Source of the DNA: a virus
Virus record (IMG/VR): IMGVR_UViG_3300035034_000006
Span: 1-23,400 of that record
Reading direction: 5' to 3' (one strand)
Length of the DNA: 23,400 nucleotides
Below, piece by piece: positions 1-11,100 of the stretch. The position numbers and the translations under genes were made by a program. Each line of letters starts with the position of its first letter. Position 1 is the first letter of the stretch. A model generated the notes under the pieces. The model did no database searches, had not been told where the DNA came from, and was given only the letters and a program-made list of their open reading frames with translations.

Positions 1-3000
1 AATGCGCAATGTGTTAGTAGTAGCGAAGCTACCAGTGTTTCCGTTTACAACATTTATTAGATATACGCGGCCTTGGTTATTGTCGTGCTTTTGATAGAAC
101 ACAACTTCGCCAGTAGCGCCAGTGCTATTGTCGAAAACAGTAACAGGACCAACAGTATAATCTGGGAGCCCGTTGCTATCAGTAAACAATGATCCGTCCG
201 GTTCAAAGAAGTCACCTATATCCAGCGGGTCGTTAGCATCAACGTCAATTGTTTGTGTAGACGTGAGTGTAAAGTCAATGTATCCGTCCCAAACAGTTTC
301 AATTGTATGAGTTGTTGGTGCTGACTGCGTTGCTCCGTTTAAGTAGTCGTATGTAAAACCGTAGTCAGTAACATCGTCACTGTTTGAAGTACTATTGACC
401 CATAGCTTAAAGTTGCCTTTATCAATGATATCCTGTTGGATTGTGTCATCAGCAACAATCGGCTTCGGTAGTCGAATAGCCCATAGGTTCTCCCACTGGA
501 TAGCAGCATCAACATTGTTGATAGCTCTCAAGTGCGGAAGTTCCGGGTTAGCCTCTGGTATTCCTTGGACATCACCTAAGTACGAAAAGTTAATAATAAA
601 ACTTTGGTCGTTAGCAGTGCCGTAAGCAGCTACCGTATCAAGCACGTTGTTAAAGTCGCTGAGTTCAAATGTAGTTGAGTCAACTAATTGATTAGCTAAC
701 TCTTGATATACTAATCCAGCGCCGGCGACGCCAAACGCAGTAGGTTGTGTTCCTGCCGGCGCGTTTTCGTACGTAATCCCGCCCCAGGTACTAATTTGCC
801 AATAACCACCTAATTTTGAATTAGGTTCGTATGCTGGCTGAGTGTATGTTCCTACTACTTTACCGTTATTAAGCAAGGTGCCTTCTTGTGTAAACTCTCC
901 CTGAACATCTTTGATATAAAGAACAACTTCAAAGTTCTGTGAGAACCTTTCAGCAACAACACCTTGGCCTGATGATGTAGTAACTGTGTTGCCTATAATA
1001 GGCAAGTTATCACCGCTCTGTATGTAGAGTACGTGGTCAATCTTTTTAAGTATCTCGTGGCCTCTTGTTAGAGACTCGCCGTCTACTATGCCTACTATAT
1101 CTGTAGGTGTATCGTATACATCACCGAACGGCTCATACGCAGTTAGTGGGTCTACTACTGGCACGCCGTTTACGTACCTTGTAAGGTTAGTGTACTTGTT
1201 CCAATGTAGATAGATTGTGTCGCCCGTTACGCTTCCCTCGTACTGATTAATAGGCGCGCGGATTAATACGTGGTCAACCGCAGTATTATGAACATACGGT
1301 GAGCCTTGTAGTATTAGCTTAGGCGGCGTTGTATCTGCTTCGTCAATTAAGAATGCGTAGCTAGTAAACGTGTTAAACGTAGTGTTGGCCTGTACCGGAG
1401 TTATTGTCCTGTCAGCCTTCCAGTTCTGCGCTGCAAACTTAACAATGTCGTCAGTTAAATAAGTCTCAGTTGGGTCAAATTGCCCTTTAATTGGAGAAGC
1501 AATATTTGAGGCTGCTGGTGAACCGACCGCTAACCAATTTCCGTCTGGACTAATTGCCACCGACTTACCAAACTCTTGTCCAGTGTCAATGCTGCTTTCA
1601 ACTGCTTGAGCTGGGCGAAGTTCACTTTCAAATAATAGCTTATTTGCTTCACTTGCGCGAGTATAAACGTATGCTATACCGTCTCTGTTTGCCGGGTCGC
1701 CGATTACTACTTTGTTGTTATCGGACGTGATGGCAATTGCCTTACCAAACTCAAAGTCCGGTTGTTCTTTGTCACTATTATTAATTGAGAACAGTTCCGA
1801 ATAAACTTCTTTATTCTCTAATACAGTCCAGTTGTTGTATCCTACCCCGTCAATCCATAACCTTTGGTCTTTTACCAGCGACTGTTGAACAATTGTGTTA
1901 GCTTCGTTAATGTCTCCGACCCTAACACTGCGCAATGTACTAACGTAAGCGTTAATGTTTACTTGGTCCTCAACAGTTAGCCCGTTTGGTACTATAACTG
2001 TTACTGTGTCGATGCCGATACTATCTACACGGTAGAAGCTATCGTTAGTAGTATCAGTTCCCTGAATGCCAATGTACTGTCCAGGCGTTAACGTAGTTGC
2101 TCCTGTTTCGAAAGTAACAATCGCAGCCGGGGTACTAGTGTCAGCTCTTACGTCCACTACATTGTCTGTGCCTTCAATAGAGGTAACTCGAAGATCAGTA
2201 CGAATATGCTGTAGTACGTCCCAATCTTCGTTAAGTCCCACTACCCATATATAGTCACCGTAGTTTACGCTCGAAATGTTCCCGTCTAACACGTTCTCAG
2301 CATTTAGTACTCTAAATGATACATCATCATCTCGTACATAACCAGGTGTACGCAACTCATCCTTAGACTCAGTTGCTATAGAGAACGGCTTATTGTTGTA
2401 TCCGTCCGGAGCAGCATAGATTTCAAACGGACGCAAGCGATAAACAAGGTCTGTAGCATTTTCTGGCAAGCCGCTAACTAATTCAACTGGCTGCGGTGAT
2501 AATCTAAATTCAGCCTCGTCAAGTAAGAACTCAATTACTTCTACGTTGTCAGTATCACCGTATCGTCCCAAGCGTATTGCCCACTCTTCATAAAACTCCA
2601 AGCTATCTTTATCTGCTGACCCCAATGCATCAAATAACTTAGATAACGCATTCACGGTCCCTTTATCCTGGATCATTCCTTGATAAAACTTGTACTGCGA
2701 TACGTCGTCATTAATAATGTTCTGTAAGTACTGACGCTTTTGATAACCGATCAAGTGCTGAGCATGTTTTTGTTGCTCAACATCAAAGTTATCAGTGTCT
2801 AGATCATAAAAGTCAGTAAACTGGTTGATTCTGTAATCAAAGTTAGGAATTAGTTTAGCTTGTGGTCTGCCGGGCAATCTTTCCCAATCTACTGCTACAA
2901 ATACGTTGTTGCTTGCTACTCCTCGAAGAGCAACATAAAAGAACTCTTTATACTTAACAAGGTCACCTACAGAATAATCAGTCCATTGTTTCCAGTCTCG

Positions 3001-6000
3001 AACTTCTGCGCTGTCGTATATAAATCCCGGAATATTAAGACTGCCATTCCAGTTATCGCTGCGGTATCCTGTAACCTTTACTCGTTCTTGTCTGTAACCC
3101 GCTTCTGGATCATAAAGGATGTCGCCAAATACTGACGTGTTGTCTAACAATATTATGTGCTCTTTCTGTACAAGTGGCATCCTGATATGAAATATACCGT
3201 CGGCTGTATTAATTGATCGAAGGCCGAATTCGTTTTGGTTACTGCGTGCAATGCTGCTAAATCTGCGTGCCAGCTTTTTACCGTTGGCTGTTAGCAAAGA
3301 ATAATCATAAAAGTTATCAAACACGTCATCTACAACAGTGTACTCGCGACTGAACTTAATTTGCTCAGCACCCGGACTCAGGGTAATAACACTACCTGCT
3401 GCCCAGTTCTGCGTTGTCCAGAACAAAAATTCCTTAACACTGAAAGACCAGTTCTCAACCTGACTTATTTCTTTGTTGAAGAAGTCAAACTTAAATCCTT
3501 GGTCTAGTAAGTGTGCTTCGTAGCCCAGCATAAAGTCGACTACATCTTGTATAGCAGGAAGTACCGTACCGTATGACAGCTCCGAAACTGTTTTTCTAAA
3601 CTTCCTGCGCAGTACAGCATCGCGCCCGCCAACTTGTGGCAACGACGATATTTGCTTAAACTTAGTCAAATCAAACGAGTCAGTACTAACGTGAGACTCG
3701 ATAACTCTATAGAACAAGTTATCATATCGTACGTTTTGACCCTTAATGTATTGTTTGCCACTACTCCAGTTAAGAAACTGTTCGCTCACACCGCCAATGT
3801 TGATAACAGGGTCAGTAGATGCTGCTAATACAGGACGATATCTAAACACAGGGTCATTTCTGTCATAACCTTTAATGACATACCCTTGTGGTGTTCGTTC
3901 AACAATAACACCGCTATAAGATACAACATCAACTGGCGAACTAGTGTTTAAGAACACTTGGTAGTTCTCAAGCGGCAAGAATGCGTTTCCTTGATTTAGC
4001 GGGGTACGGCTGTCAAGTATCAGACCAAACTTCTCTTTCTCTGTAAAACCGCCTACCTTAATTCGTAACTGAACTCCTACATTTGTCAACTGTGCCTTGT
4101 AACTGTTGTAACTGGTCTGAATGTCTGACACAAGGTATTCGAAGATATAGTTAATCAAGCCGCTTGTACTAACACGAGTAGTGTCTTCTGTGGCGTTTGG
4201 AAACGCAATGTCTTGTAGTCTAATTGCTTTATTTGACTCTGTATAAATTAGTTGGCCAGTCTGACTTAGGAATACTCTTGACAGGTCAAACCCTGTAGCA
4301 AAAGTAGCACACGGCTGGTTAAGCACTCTGGCTGTTAGCAAGCTGAACGGAAATTCACTGCCTCTGCGCCACGCTGCTTCAGCAGGTGAGTAGTCACCAA
4401 ACTTGTAGCTTGCTGATGCCAAGCGACCTACAAGATTGCGAGCATAGCTGCTTTCAAGTGGGCTTAACAAGTTGCCGCTGCTGTCTACCGGAATGTGTGA
4501 TAGCAAAGTAGGCCTTGCGTATTGCGGCATTTGCTTCTCTGCTTTGCCTGGCTCTCTGATTACGCCAGCAGCGAGATCTTGCCACAGTACAAGGTTGTCT
4601 CTTGTGTACGGAGCAGGACCGTAGACCGCTTTCCACCACGTCGGTTCAATAGTAAGGCCCAGCATTTCCCAAGGTGTAGTGTGAGGACTATCTGTGTCAT
4701 ACGCTTGCTTGTACACTGAGCGCCAGGTTCCGTTTAGCGGTACTCCGCTCGGCGATACAGTATTCGTATAGTTAAAAGTAAACGCATCGTCTCTTTGGTA
4801 CAAGCTATTAGACGTGTAATCAGGATCTCCTGCAATAGTAGTCCATTCTACAAAGTCAGCAACCATTACGCGGTTTATTGCCTGTGTAGAATATCCAGTA
4901 TCACGGAAGTCACCTGGTACAAAGCTGTTCATATCAAACAGTCTAGTATCGTACGATTGCTTTATGTTGTTATAAACTCGCTTCTCAAACTCAAGAATAA
5001 TGTCATCGCGGTAATCACCAAACGCAATTACAATACTTCCGTCGTGGCCTTGTATTACGGTTTGTGGTTCTCTGTACGTAGTGTCAACAAATAGCTTTGG
5101 TATAAATGCCGGATACAGTCCTAGCTTAGTAGGAGTGGCCGGTATGTAAGAACCGTCAGTTGTGTCACCTTCAAAGATCTCAATTATGTCACCCTTAACA
5201 ATGTCAGTGCGAATATCAACAAATCCTTCACTGTTAAATGCATAGTCTACGTCGTGTATTAGTTGCTGTGAGTTTAGGTACACTAATACAGATGTTGCAC
5301 TAAGTTTGTCGAGAGTAAACCCAGTTGTTAGTGCGTAAAAGTTGCTGTTGCTGGCCGGAACAACATATTCTAATCTACGAGTAGCTGCCGCACACAACAT
5401 ATCTGTGAAGTAGAAAGGCATACTAGACGTTTTGTTTTCGTTGAGCCTTGCCATTATTAGGTCAACTTGCTGCTTAGGTGTACCGTCAAAGCCCAGGCTT
5501 TCTGCTGTCTGTAGAAACACACGCTTAAATTTGGCGTACTCCGATCTGCTATAACGTAGTGCCTTTACAATGTTCGCATCTTTGTCTGTGATGTGGTATA
5601 GCGGCAACGCTAGAGGGCTGCTGTGCTGTACAAAACGCTTGCCGTACTTGTCAATGTCGCCTAGGTCTCGCAGGTTAGTTGCGCCCGGGAACGTACCAGC
5701 AAATCCATTTGCGTTTTCAGCGATAGATCCCACGTGGTCGTTTACTTCGCCCAGTGTAAAGCTAGTAATTTTGTTGTTAAGCGGGTTTCGCTCTATATTG
5801 TGCGCAATTTCATAATAACCATTGTCGTTCTTGGCAGTGTTGCTTTTTGCCTTTATAATTACGTTTGTATCTACAGACTGTTCCTGTGTAAACACAACTG
5901 CTGCCGTTTTCTTTGTGCGGTCAATCACAAAGTCAGTACCTTGGATGCTTAGTTGCTGATCTACAAATACCTTGACAGTTAGATCTTTTACGCTGCTGCT

Positions 6001-8112
6001 ACTATCAAACACGTCAATGTCAAATCTGTTTGTAGCAGTGTCAACCACGTACTGTCTGATCACTGCCTGGCTGCTGACTGTTGCAGCTTTTGCCCAGCCG
6101 TTCTGTGAAACGTAGTCATTAAGACTAGTGTACTTTCTCAGATAACCTATATCGGTATTCTTTTGAAGAATCGTTTCGTTTTCTTGATATGTAAATGCGC
6201 TGTTAACTAGTGAAAAGTTAAACTGTACATCACCAATATTTTGTATTGTTCTGTAGCTTAATGGAAATCCTAGTTCAGCATCTGCTGTGCCAGTGCCTAG
6301 CTTGTATTCAAATACTGTGTTACCTGTGAATGTAGATTGCTGATAGAATGTTTGGTCAGCGTAACTGTTGCCGGCACTGTCGTATATTTCAAATAGCGGC
6401 TTCTGGTTGTTTCCTAGTTTTTCTTGAGTCGCTTTCCAATTCGAACCGTCAAACCAGAACAGTTTGCCTCGGTACTTTTGACCGTTGGTTACAAGTACTA
6501 CTTGATTCTCGTAAGGAGTAGTGTCGGAGTCTTCAACTAAAGATATCTGTCTATTGTTCCCAATCTTAATGAATCGCACTCTGTAGATCTTGCCACTAAC
6601 TAATCGATCAGTGTCAGCAGCAAACAGCACTCTCATGCCTTCTGCTAACTGAGTCCCATCTACGTTATATCCTATGCTACCTTCAATTGTAGAAAATACG
6701 TCAACTGTATAGGTATCAATTAGATCAATGTCAGCTTTAGCTTCTGTGCCGTAACCAAGAAGTTTTAGGCCGGCGTCAAATTCAATAATAGGACGAACAG
6801 CACGGGCTGATTGGTCAAGTACTTCTGCAACGTCATTATACAATGCGGCTGCTTTGATTGTGTCAGAGTGGAACCATCTGTTATATCGCGACCACGCATT
6901 ACCATCTGGGCTGGCGCGGTTTACTACAATGTAATCCTTGGTTCCAGCATAACTGCTTGAGTTGTCAAACGGCAGCCTGTCCCAGGCACCCGAGCCCCAA
7001 GGTACTGCTACTTCGTCAGCATACGATGCCGGTATTCTTAGGTCGTCTTCGTTAACTAAACGGATGCCAGACCCCACACCCTCGACGTACCAATCACCCT
7101 TGCTATACTTTTCAGGAGTAACGTTTCCAATAAACGTTACTTTAAGACCATTCGTAAACTCGACGCCGTTGCCGCCTTTGTAAGTTATCTTTCCAATTAC
7201 TTCTTGTTCTATGTCAATAGACGAGCTTGATTCGATGTTAAACACTCGAATGAATCCACCTGTGTTAATATTTCGCTCGCTTAGATAAAACAGGTCATTA
7301 GGTGCTTGTGCCGGTACAGTGAACTCTATAACACCTTTGTCAATGTATTGCGCTGATATTTCGTCACCTGCTTCATTAAAGAATCGTTGACCTGTAGAGT
7401 ATTCGCTGGAAATGTTCTCTCCAGTGTTACCGGGCAGCGGTGTAGTATAGCTGCTATTGACTGTAAACGCAAACGGAAACCCTGGAGTGTCGATTTCAAA
7501 CCTGTATGTCTGACCTCTGTATAATGTTAACACAGGGTTGCCAGCAAGTCTATTAGAAAACTTGTACACAAAGTTGTCGTCTTGATCTTCAACAGTTACT
7601 CTGTATGTGCTCACTACGTCAACTGATTGTCCAGCAACAGATACAACTTGTGGACCTGTCGGTAACCAAAAGTATTCGCGGAAGTTGGTTAGTTTGTCCC
7701 AGTCTATATTTGGGTTCCAAGCATAGTATTCTTGAGCGTTTAACAAGCTCTGGTTAGATACATCACCGTTAAATGCGCTGATCTGGTTTACAAAGTCTGA
7801 GTAATCTTTAAAAAAGTCAACATTGTCAAGGTCGTCTTTTACGACAACTGCTGGCTCTAGCTGGCTATTTTGTCTTTGCTCGCTAACATCTTCAATATAT
7901 GTGTCGTTGGCACGGTATGCTTTAGCAGTCTTGCGACCATAAAAACCTGATATCTTCTCAGCAACCCCTGGCTGAACCATTTGGTCTAATGTGCTTCCTA
8001 AAATCTTTTCGTTTGCCTGTGTTCTAAAGTACCTAGGTAGTAAGTCAGAACTTTTTCTTTCAGGATTGTTTCCAGCTGGAAGCGGGTATTCGTTTTGGTC
8101 AGTGTTAGACAT
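1..8112 (-). CDS. Giant virion structural protein in the gene 7 (baseplate wedge) slot, partial at left edge
   Basis: The minus-strand frame is open from an ATG at 8112 to base 1, so at least 2704 residues are present and the C-terminus is missing. It probably belongs to the baseplate or its periphery, because it directly follows gp6, where T4 has gene 7 (1032 residues). The start overlaps the gp6 stop as TAATG, which suggests coupled translation. The N-terminus begins MSNTDQNEYPLPAGNN. Residues about 170-294 look like a beta-sandwich of the cupredoxin-like type (LTLYRGQTYRFEI ... GVIEFTVPAQAPNDLFY). A GHDGSI segment lies near residue 1023. Residues about 2120-2200 hold two FG-GAP-like beta-propeller repeats (FEFGKAIAITSD; EFGKSVAISPDGNWLAVGSP) 60 residues apart. 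The general look (aromatic, beta-rich, few Cys) fits the very large structural proteins known from marine T4-like phages. Homology to T4 gp7 is inferred from position, not seen. Confidence 0.85.
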   Translation of the reverse strand, partial: MSNTDQNEYPLPAGNNPERKSSDLLPRYFRTQANEKILGSTLDQMVQPGVAEKISGFYGRKTAKAYRANDTYIEDVSEQRQNSQLEPAVVVKDDLDNVDFFKDYSDFVNQISAFNGDVSNQSLLNAQEYYAWNPNIDWDKLTNFREYFWLPTGPQVVSVAGQSVDVVSTYRVTVEDQDDNFVYKFSNRLAGNPVLTLYRGQTYRFEIDTPGFPFAFTVNSSYTTPLPGNTGENISSEYSTGQRFFNEAGDEISAQYIDKGVIEFTVPAQAPNDLFYLSERNINTGGFIRVFNIESSSSIDIEQEVIGKITYKGGNGVEFTNGLKVTFIGNVTPEKYSKGDWYVEGVGSGIRLVNEDDLRIPASYADEVAVPWGSGAWDRLPFDNSSSYAGTKDYIVVNRASPDGNAWSRYNRWFHSDTIKAAALYNDVAEVLDQSARAVRPIIEFDAGLKLLGYGTEAKADIDLIDTYTVDVFSTIEGSIGYNVDGTQLAEGMRVLFAADTDRLVSGKIYRVRFIKIGNNRQISLVEDSDTTPYENQVVLVTNGQKYRGKLFWFDGSNWKATQEKLGNNQKPLFEIYDSAGNSYADQTFYQQSTFTGNTVFEYKLGTGTADAELGFPLSYRTIQNIGDVQFNFSLVNSAFTYQENETILQKNTDIGYLRKYTSLNDYVSQNGWAKAATVSSQAVIRQYVVDTATNRFDIDVFDSSSSVKDLTVKVFVDQQLSIQGTDFVIDRTKKTAAVVFTQEQSVDTNVIIKAKSNTAKNDNGYYEIAHNIERNPLNNKITSFTLGEVNDHVGSIAENANGFAGTFPGATNLRDLGDIDKYGKRFVQHSSPLALPLYHITDKDANIVKALRYSRSEYAKFKRVFLQTAESLGFDGTPKQQVDLIMARLNENKTSSMPFYFTDMLCAAATRRLEYVVPASNSNFYALTTGFTLDKLSATSVLVYLNSQQLIHDVDYAFNSEGFVDIRTDIVKGDIIEIFEGDTTDGSYIPATPTKLGLYPAFIPKLFVDTTYREPQTVIQGHDGSIVIAFGDYRDDIILEFEKRVYNNIKQSYDTRLFDMNSFVPGDFRDTGYSTQAINRVMVADFVEWTTIAGDPDYTSNSLYQRDDAFTFNYTNTVSPSGVPLNGTWRSVYKQAYDTDSPHTTPWEMLGLTIEPTWWKAVYGPAPYTRDNLVLWQDLAAGVIREPGKAEKQMPQYARPTLLSHIPVDSSGNLLSPLESSYARNLVGRLASASYKFGDYSPAEAAWRRGSEFPFSLLTARVLNQPCATFATGFDLSRVFLSQTGQLIYTESNKAIRLQDIAFPNATEDTTRVSTSGLINYIFEYLVSDIQTSYNSYKAQLTNVGVQLRIKVGGFTEKEKFGLILDSRTPLNQGNAFLPLENYQVFLNTSSPVDVVSYSGVIVERTPQGYVIKGYDRNDPVFRYRPVLAASTDPVINIGGVSEQFLNWSSGKQYIKGQNVRYDNLFYRVIESHVSTDSFDLTKFKQISSLPQVGGRDAVLRRKFRKTVSELSYGTVLPAIQDVVDFMLGYEAHLLDQGFKFDFFNKEISQVENWSFSVKEFLFWTTQNWAAGSVITLSPGAEQIKFSREYTVVDDVFDNFYDYSLLTANGKKLARRFSSIARSNQNEFGLRSINTADGIFHIRMPLVQKEHIILLDNTSVFGDILYDPEAGYRQERVKVTGYRSDNWNGSLNIPGFIYDSAEVRDWKQWTDYSVGDLVKYKEFFYVALRGVASNNVFVAVDWERLPGRPQAKLIPNFDYRINQFTDFYDLDTDNFDVEQQKHAQHLIGYQKRQYLQNIINDDVSQYKFYQGMIQDKGTVNALSKLFDALGSADKDSLEFYEEWAIRLGRYGDTDNVEVIEFLLDEAEFRLSPQPVELVSGLPENATDLVYRLRPFEIYAAPDGYNNKPFSIATESKDELRTPGYVRDDDVSFRVLNAENVLDGNISSVNYGDYIWVVGLNEDWDVLQHIRTDLRVTSIEGTDNVVDVRADTSTPAAIVTFETGATTLTPGQYIGIQGTDTTNDSFYRVDSIGIDTVTVIVPNGLTVEDQVNINAYVSTLRSVRVGDINEANTIVQQSLVKDQRLWIDGVGYNNWTVLENKEVYSELFSINNSDKEQPDFEFGKAIAITSDNNKVVIGDPANRDGIAYVYTRASEANKLLFESELRPAQAVESSIDTGQEFGKSVAISPDGNWLAVGSPAASNIASPIKGQFDPTETYLTDDIVKFAAQNWKADRTITPVQANTTFNTFTSYAFLIDEADTTPPKLILQGSPYVHNTAVDHVLIRAPINQYEGSVTGDTIYLHWNKYTNLTRYVNGVPVVDPLTAYEPFGDVYDTPTDIVGIVDGESLTRGHEILKKIDHVLYIQSGDNLPIIGNTVTTSSGQGVVAERFSQNFEVVLYIKDVQGEFTQEGTLLNNGKVVGTYTQPAYEPNSKLGGYWQISTWGGITYENAPAGTQPTAFGVAGAGLVYQELANQLVDSTTFELSDFNNVLDTVAAYGTANDQSFIINFSYLGDVQGIPEANPELPHLRAINNVDAAIQWENLWAIRLPKPIVADDTIQQDIIDKGNFKLWVNSTSNSDDVTDYGFTYDYLNGATQSAPTTHTIETVWDGYIDFTLTSTQTIDVDANDPLDIGDFFEPDGSLFTDSNGLPDYTVGPVTVFDNSTGATGEVVFYQKHDNNQGRVYLINVVNGNTGSFATTNTLRI

Positions 8113-11100
8113 TAGTAGCTAAGTCCCCCGGAACTGTTTAATGTGCCTACTGTAGAAGAACTTCTTAGTCCGCTATCATTAGACTTGTCTGATGTTGTGA
8201 CTATTTTGCCGTTCGCATTTAGTCGTGTAGCTGTAATTTCGTCTATAAGTTCAACGTCGTTAACCGATGCGCCACTTATAAAAATCTCGTCTGGTTCTGA
8301 GCGTATTTCAAATAAGCTACCAAACGCCTGATCTAATTGATTCGGAACAATGATAAACGTAACCAAGTCCGGCGCCATTCTGTTCATAACAAATGCAGCC
8401 AGTTCCTGGAAGAAGAATGTATCTCCAAAGTCCCAGTTTTCTAACGCAAAGTACTGATTTACCAAGCTAATAACTCTAGCCCTAATGTCGTTATCGTTTA
8501 ACACTAAATCAGGGTTCTTTACAGCCTTAAATGTTGCTTGCAAATCTTCGGGCGCCTTTGATCCAAATAGTACTTTATATTTAACTGGATGATAAATCAC
8601 CTCATCGCTAATTGACTTGATCTTGTTAATAGTAGAACCAAACGATCTAAATAATTCGTCACTACTAGATGGTTTAGGTCTATATCCTAATTGACCGTCT
8701 AAAAACAGTCTATATTCTCTGTCATACCCTCTAGTCAGAAGATATGTGTCCATTACGTTACTAGCACTTGGATCTATTCTGCTATCTGAATCAGCAGTAT
8801 GAACATAATGAAACTTTAACTTGTCACGCCCTATGCGAGCAGCATAATCTGAAATAACATCAAGCACTAATGTCCTAGCGTCTAGCTGTTTAAAGATATC
8901 TTTATCATAAAAGTAAAATACCTGCTTGTCGTCGTATGTACTTAGTGGTTGTAAAAACTCAGAAGTTTCGCTTCTTAGTAGTTTAATGCCACGAAGTTCT
9001 GCGTCAACGTATCTATAGTCTTCTGTACCTGCTTCAGTAACATACTTCTCTTGTACAATAAGTTTTTCTAGGATTGTAGTTTTCCCAGTAAGAGGATCAA
9101 TATATTCTGGCTCAACAATGTCCTTGAACAAGTCAGGGTCGTCAACTACTCCGTCACTATCGCTATCAAAGAACGTAAGCTCAACTCTAGAGTTATCGAC
9201 ATATCCTTCTTTGTCTCTAAATTCTGATAATACTTCCCAATCAAAGTCATTAGTAAACGGAAAAGTACTGTCCGGTTGCGTGTTAATATTCATTACAGAG
9301 ATTTTATCTTTAACAATCTTGCCCGAACGACTATCGTAAATCTTGTTGGCTGCGTTGTAGTAGAATCGTATTTCGTCGTCACTCTCAAATACGTAGCGCA
9401 GTCCTCTATATGTAACTTTGTATCTCTCGCCACTTGTTTCAAACTTTATGAGCCAACTTGCGTCGAGTCCTTGGCCGGATATATCAGCAGCAAATCCTGT
9501 GCTAAAGCTGCCTCTTGCGTCAAGATTTGATGCTTTAATTAACTTCCATTGTTGAAGATCTACGTCATAACGCAATCCATAATTGTTAAATGCAAATGTT
9601 TGATCAATGATTTGGCGCTTAACATCGTCAATTAACGAACCAGCTAATTTTGGTCTAATCTCAGTTAATATCGCACCGGCTGGAATATTGTCACTTAGTG
9701 AAACTGCGCCAGAATTCTCAGACAGTGTCTGTGCTGCTCCGTCACCTGCAACACCGAATACCTTGGTCCAGATTGCTGTGCGGTCACCTTGCTTTGTCGG
9801 CTCGCCTATTCTTATTACGTTGTCTTTGTCAAAGTATCGTCCTTGCGGAGCTACAAATTTAAGTAAGCTATCTGACTTAACAAATCGCATACTTGTTGCT
9901 GTAAAGTTACCAAGCCGCAGATAGTTAACTTCTGCTGTAGCCAACGAATCACTAAAGAAGCCAGTGTATGTATTTGTGTCAGCAGACGTAGCAACCCAGT
10001 ATACATTTAACTCAACAGCGTTAATAGTAGGAAACTTATCATAGTAAAAATGATTTACTTTCTTGTTTTTAAATATTGGCTCAATCTCGTTGATTACTAC
10101 CCCTTCAATGTCTGTTTGGGTGTTAAACGTAAACGAAGTTGACTTATCAACAAATTCCTTGTACACAATTCCGTCGTTACCGTACAGGTTCGTATTACTG
10201 TACTTTCCTGTTGCATCTATTAGGTCAAAGTATCTTGATATGCCGCTCGAAATACGGTTAACACTTTTGACTTTTACTATCTCTTGGCTCACAGCTAACG
10301 GCGCAACGTTATAGTCTTCGCCTGTGATCATTCTATTCTGTGTGTAATAAGTAGCAGGTGCGTTGGTCTTTATGCTTGCGCTAGATTCGGTAGGAGCACC
10401 GTTAGAAATAGTCGTTTGCAAGTCAACAGTAAACGTGATTTCTTCTTGTCTGCCGGTCTTACTCAGATACGGAATAGTGAAGTTAATCCCAGACATAGCA
10501 CCTGGAGTAATTATCATACTTCTGTTTTCACTTATTCTATAATATGATCTAAAGTTACCTTTTGGAAGATCACCAAATACGCCATCAGAAAAGATTAAGT
10601 TAATCCTGTCATCAACTCTAGTCAACACACTATACACGTTTCGAACATTACGGTTGATACTGTTGTAGATAACGTTGTTGCCTTCTACACTGTCAACTTT
10701 AGTCCATAATTCTTGCTCGTTGCCGTCGGAGTCTAACTTATACAACCATACATCAGAGTCGTTAATATTAACTGTGTCAATAGAAACAGTTTGGTTTGCA
10801 GTCGGCTGCGTTATAGTAAACTGGCCGTTATCAAGTATACCTTGACGAAAATGTGCAAAGAAACCAGTAGTCGAACTACCAGGTCCTCGTCCGTCATCGC
10901 GGTAAATGTAGGCAAAGTTATTACCAGCAAGAGGAGGCTCTTCGATTACGTTACCGTCGTTGATATCTGTTGACACTATCTGGAACGGTGTAGATTTGCC
11001 TTCAACTGTCTTCTGAAAGCTATAAACCGGTACTGTTGTGTTTAGACCGTTTATTCTATATTGTTCTGTTGGGATTCCTGCAACTGTATCGCGCTTGGCA

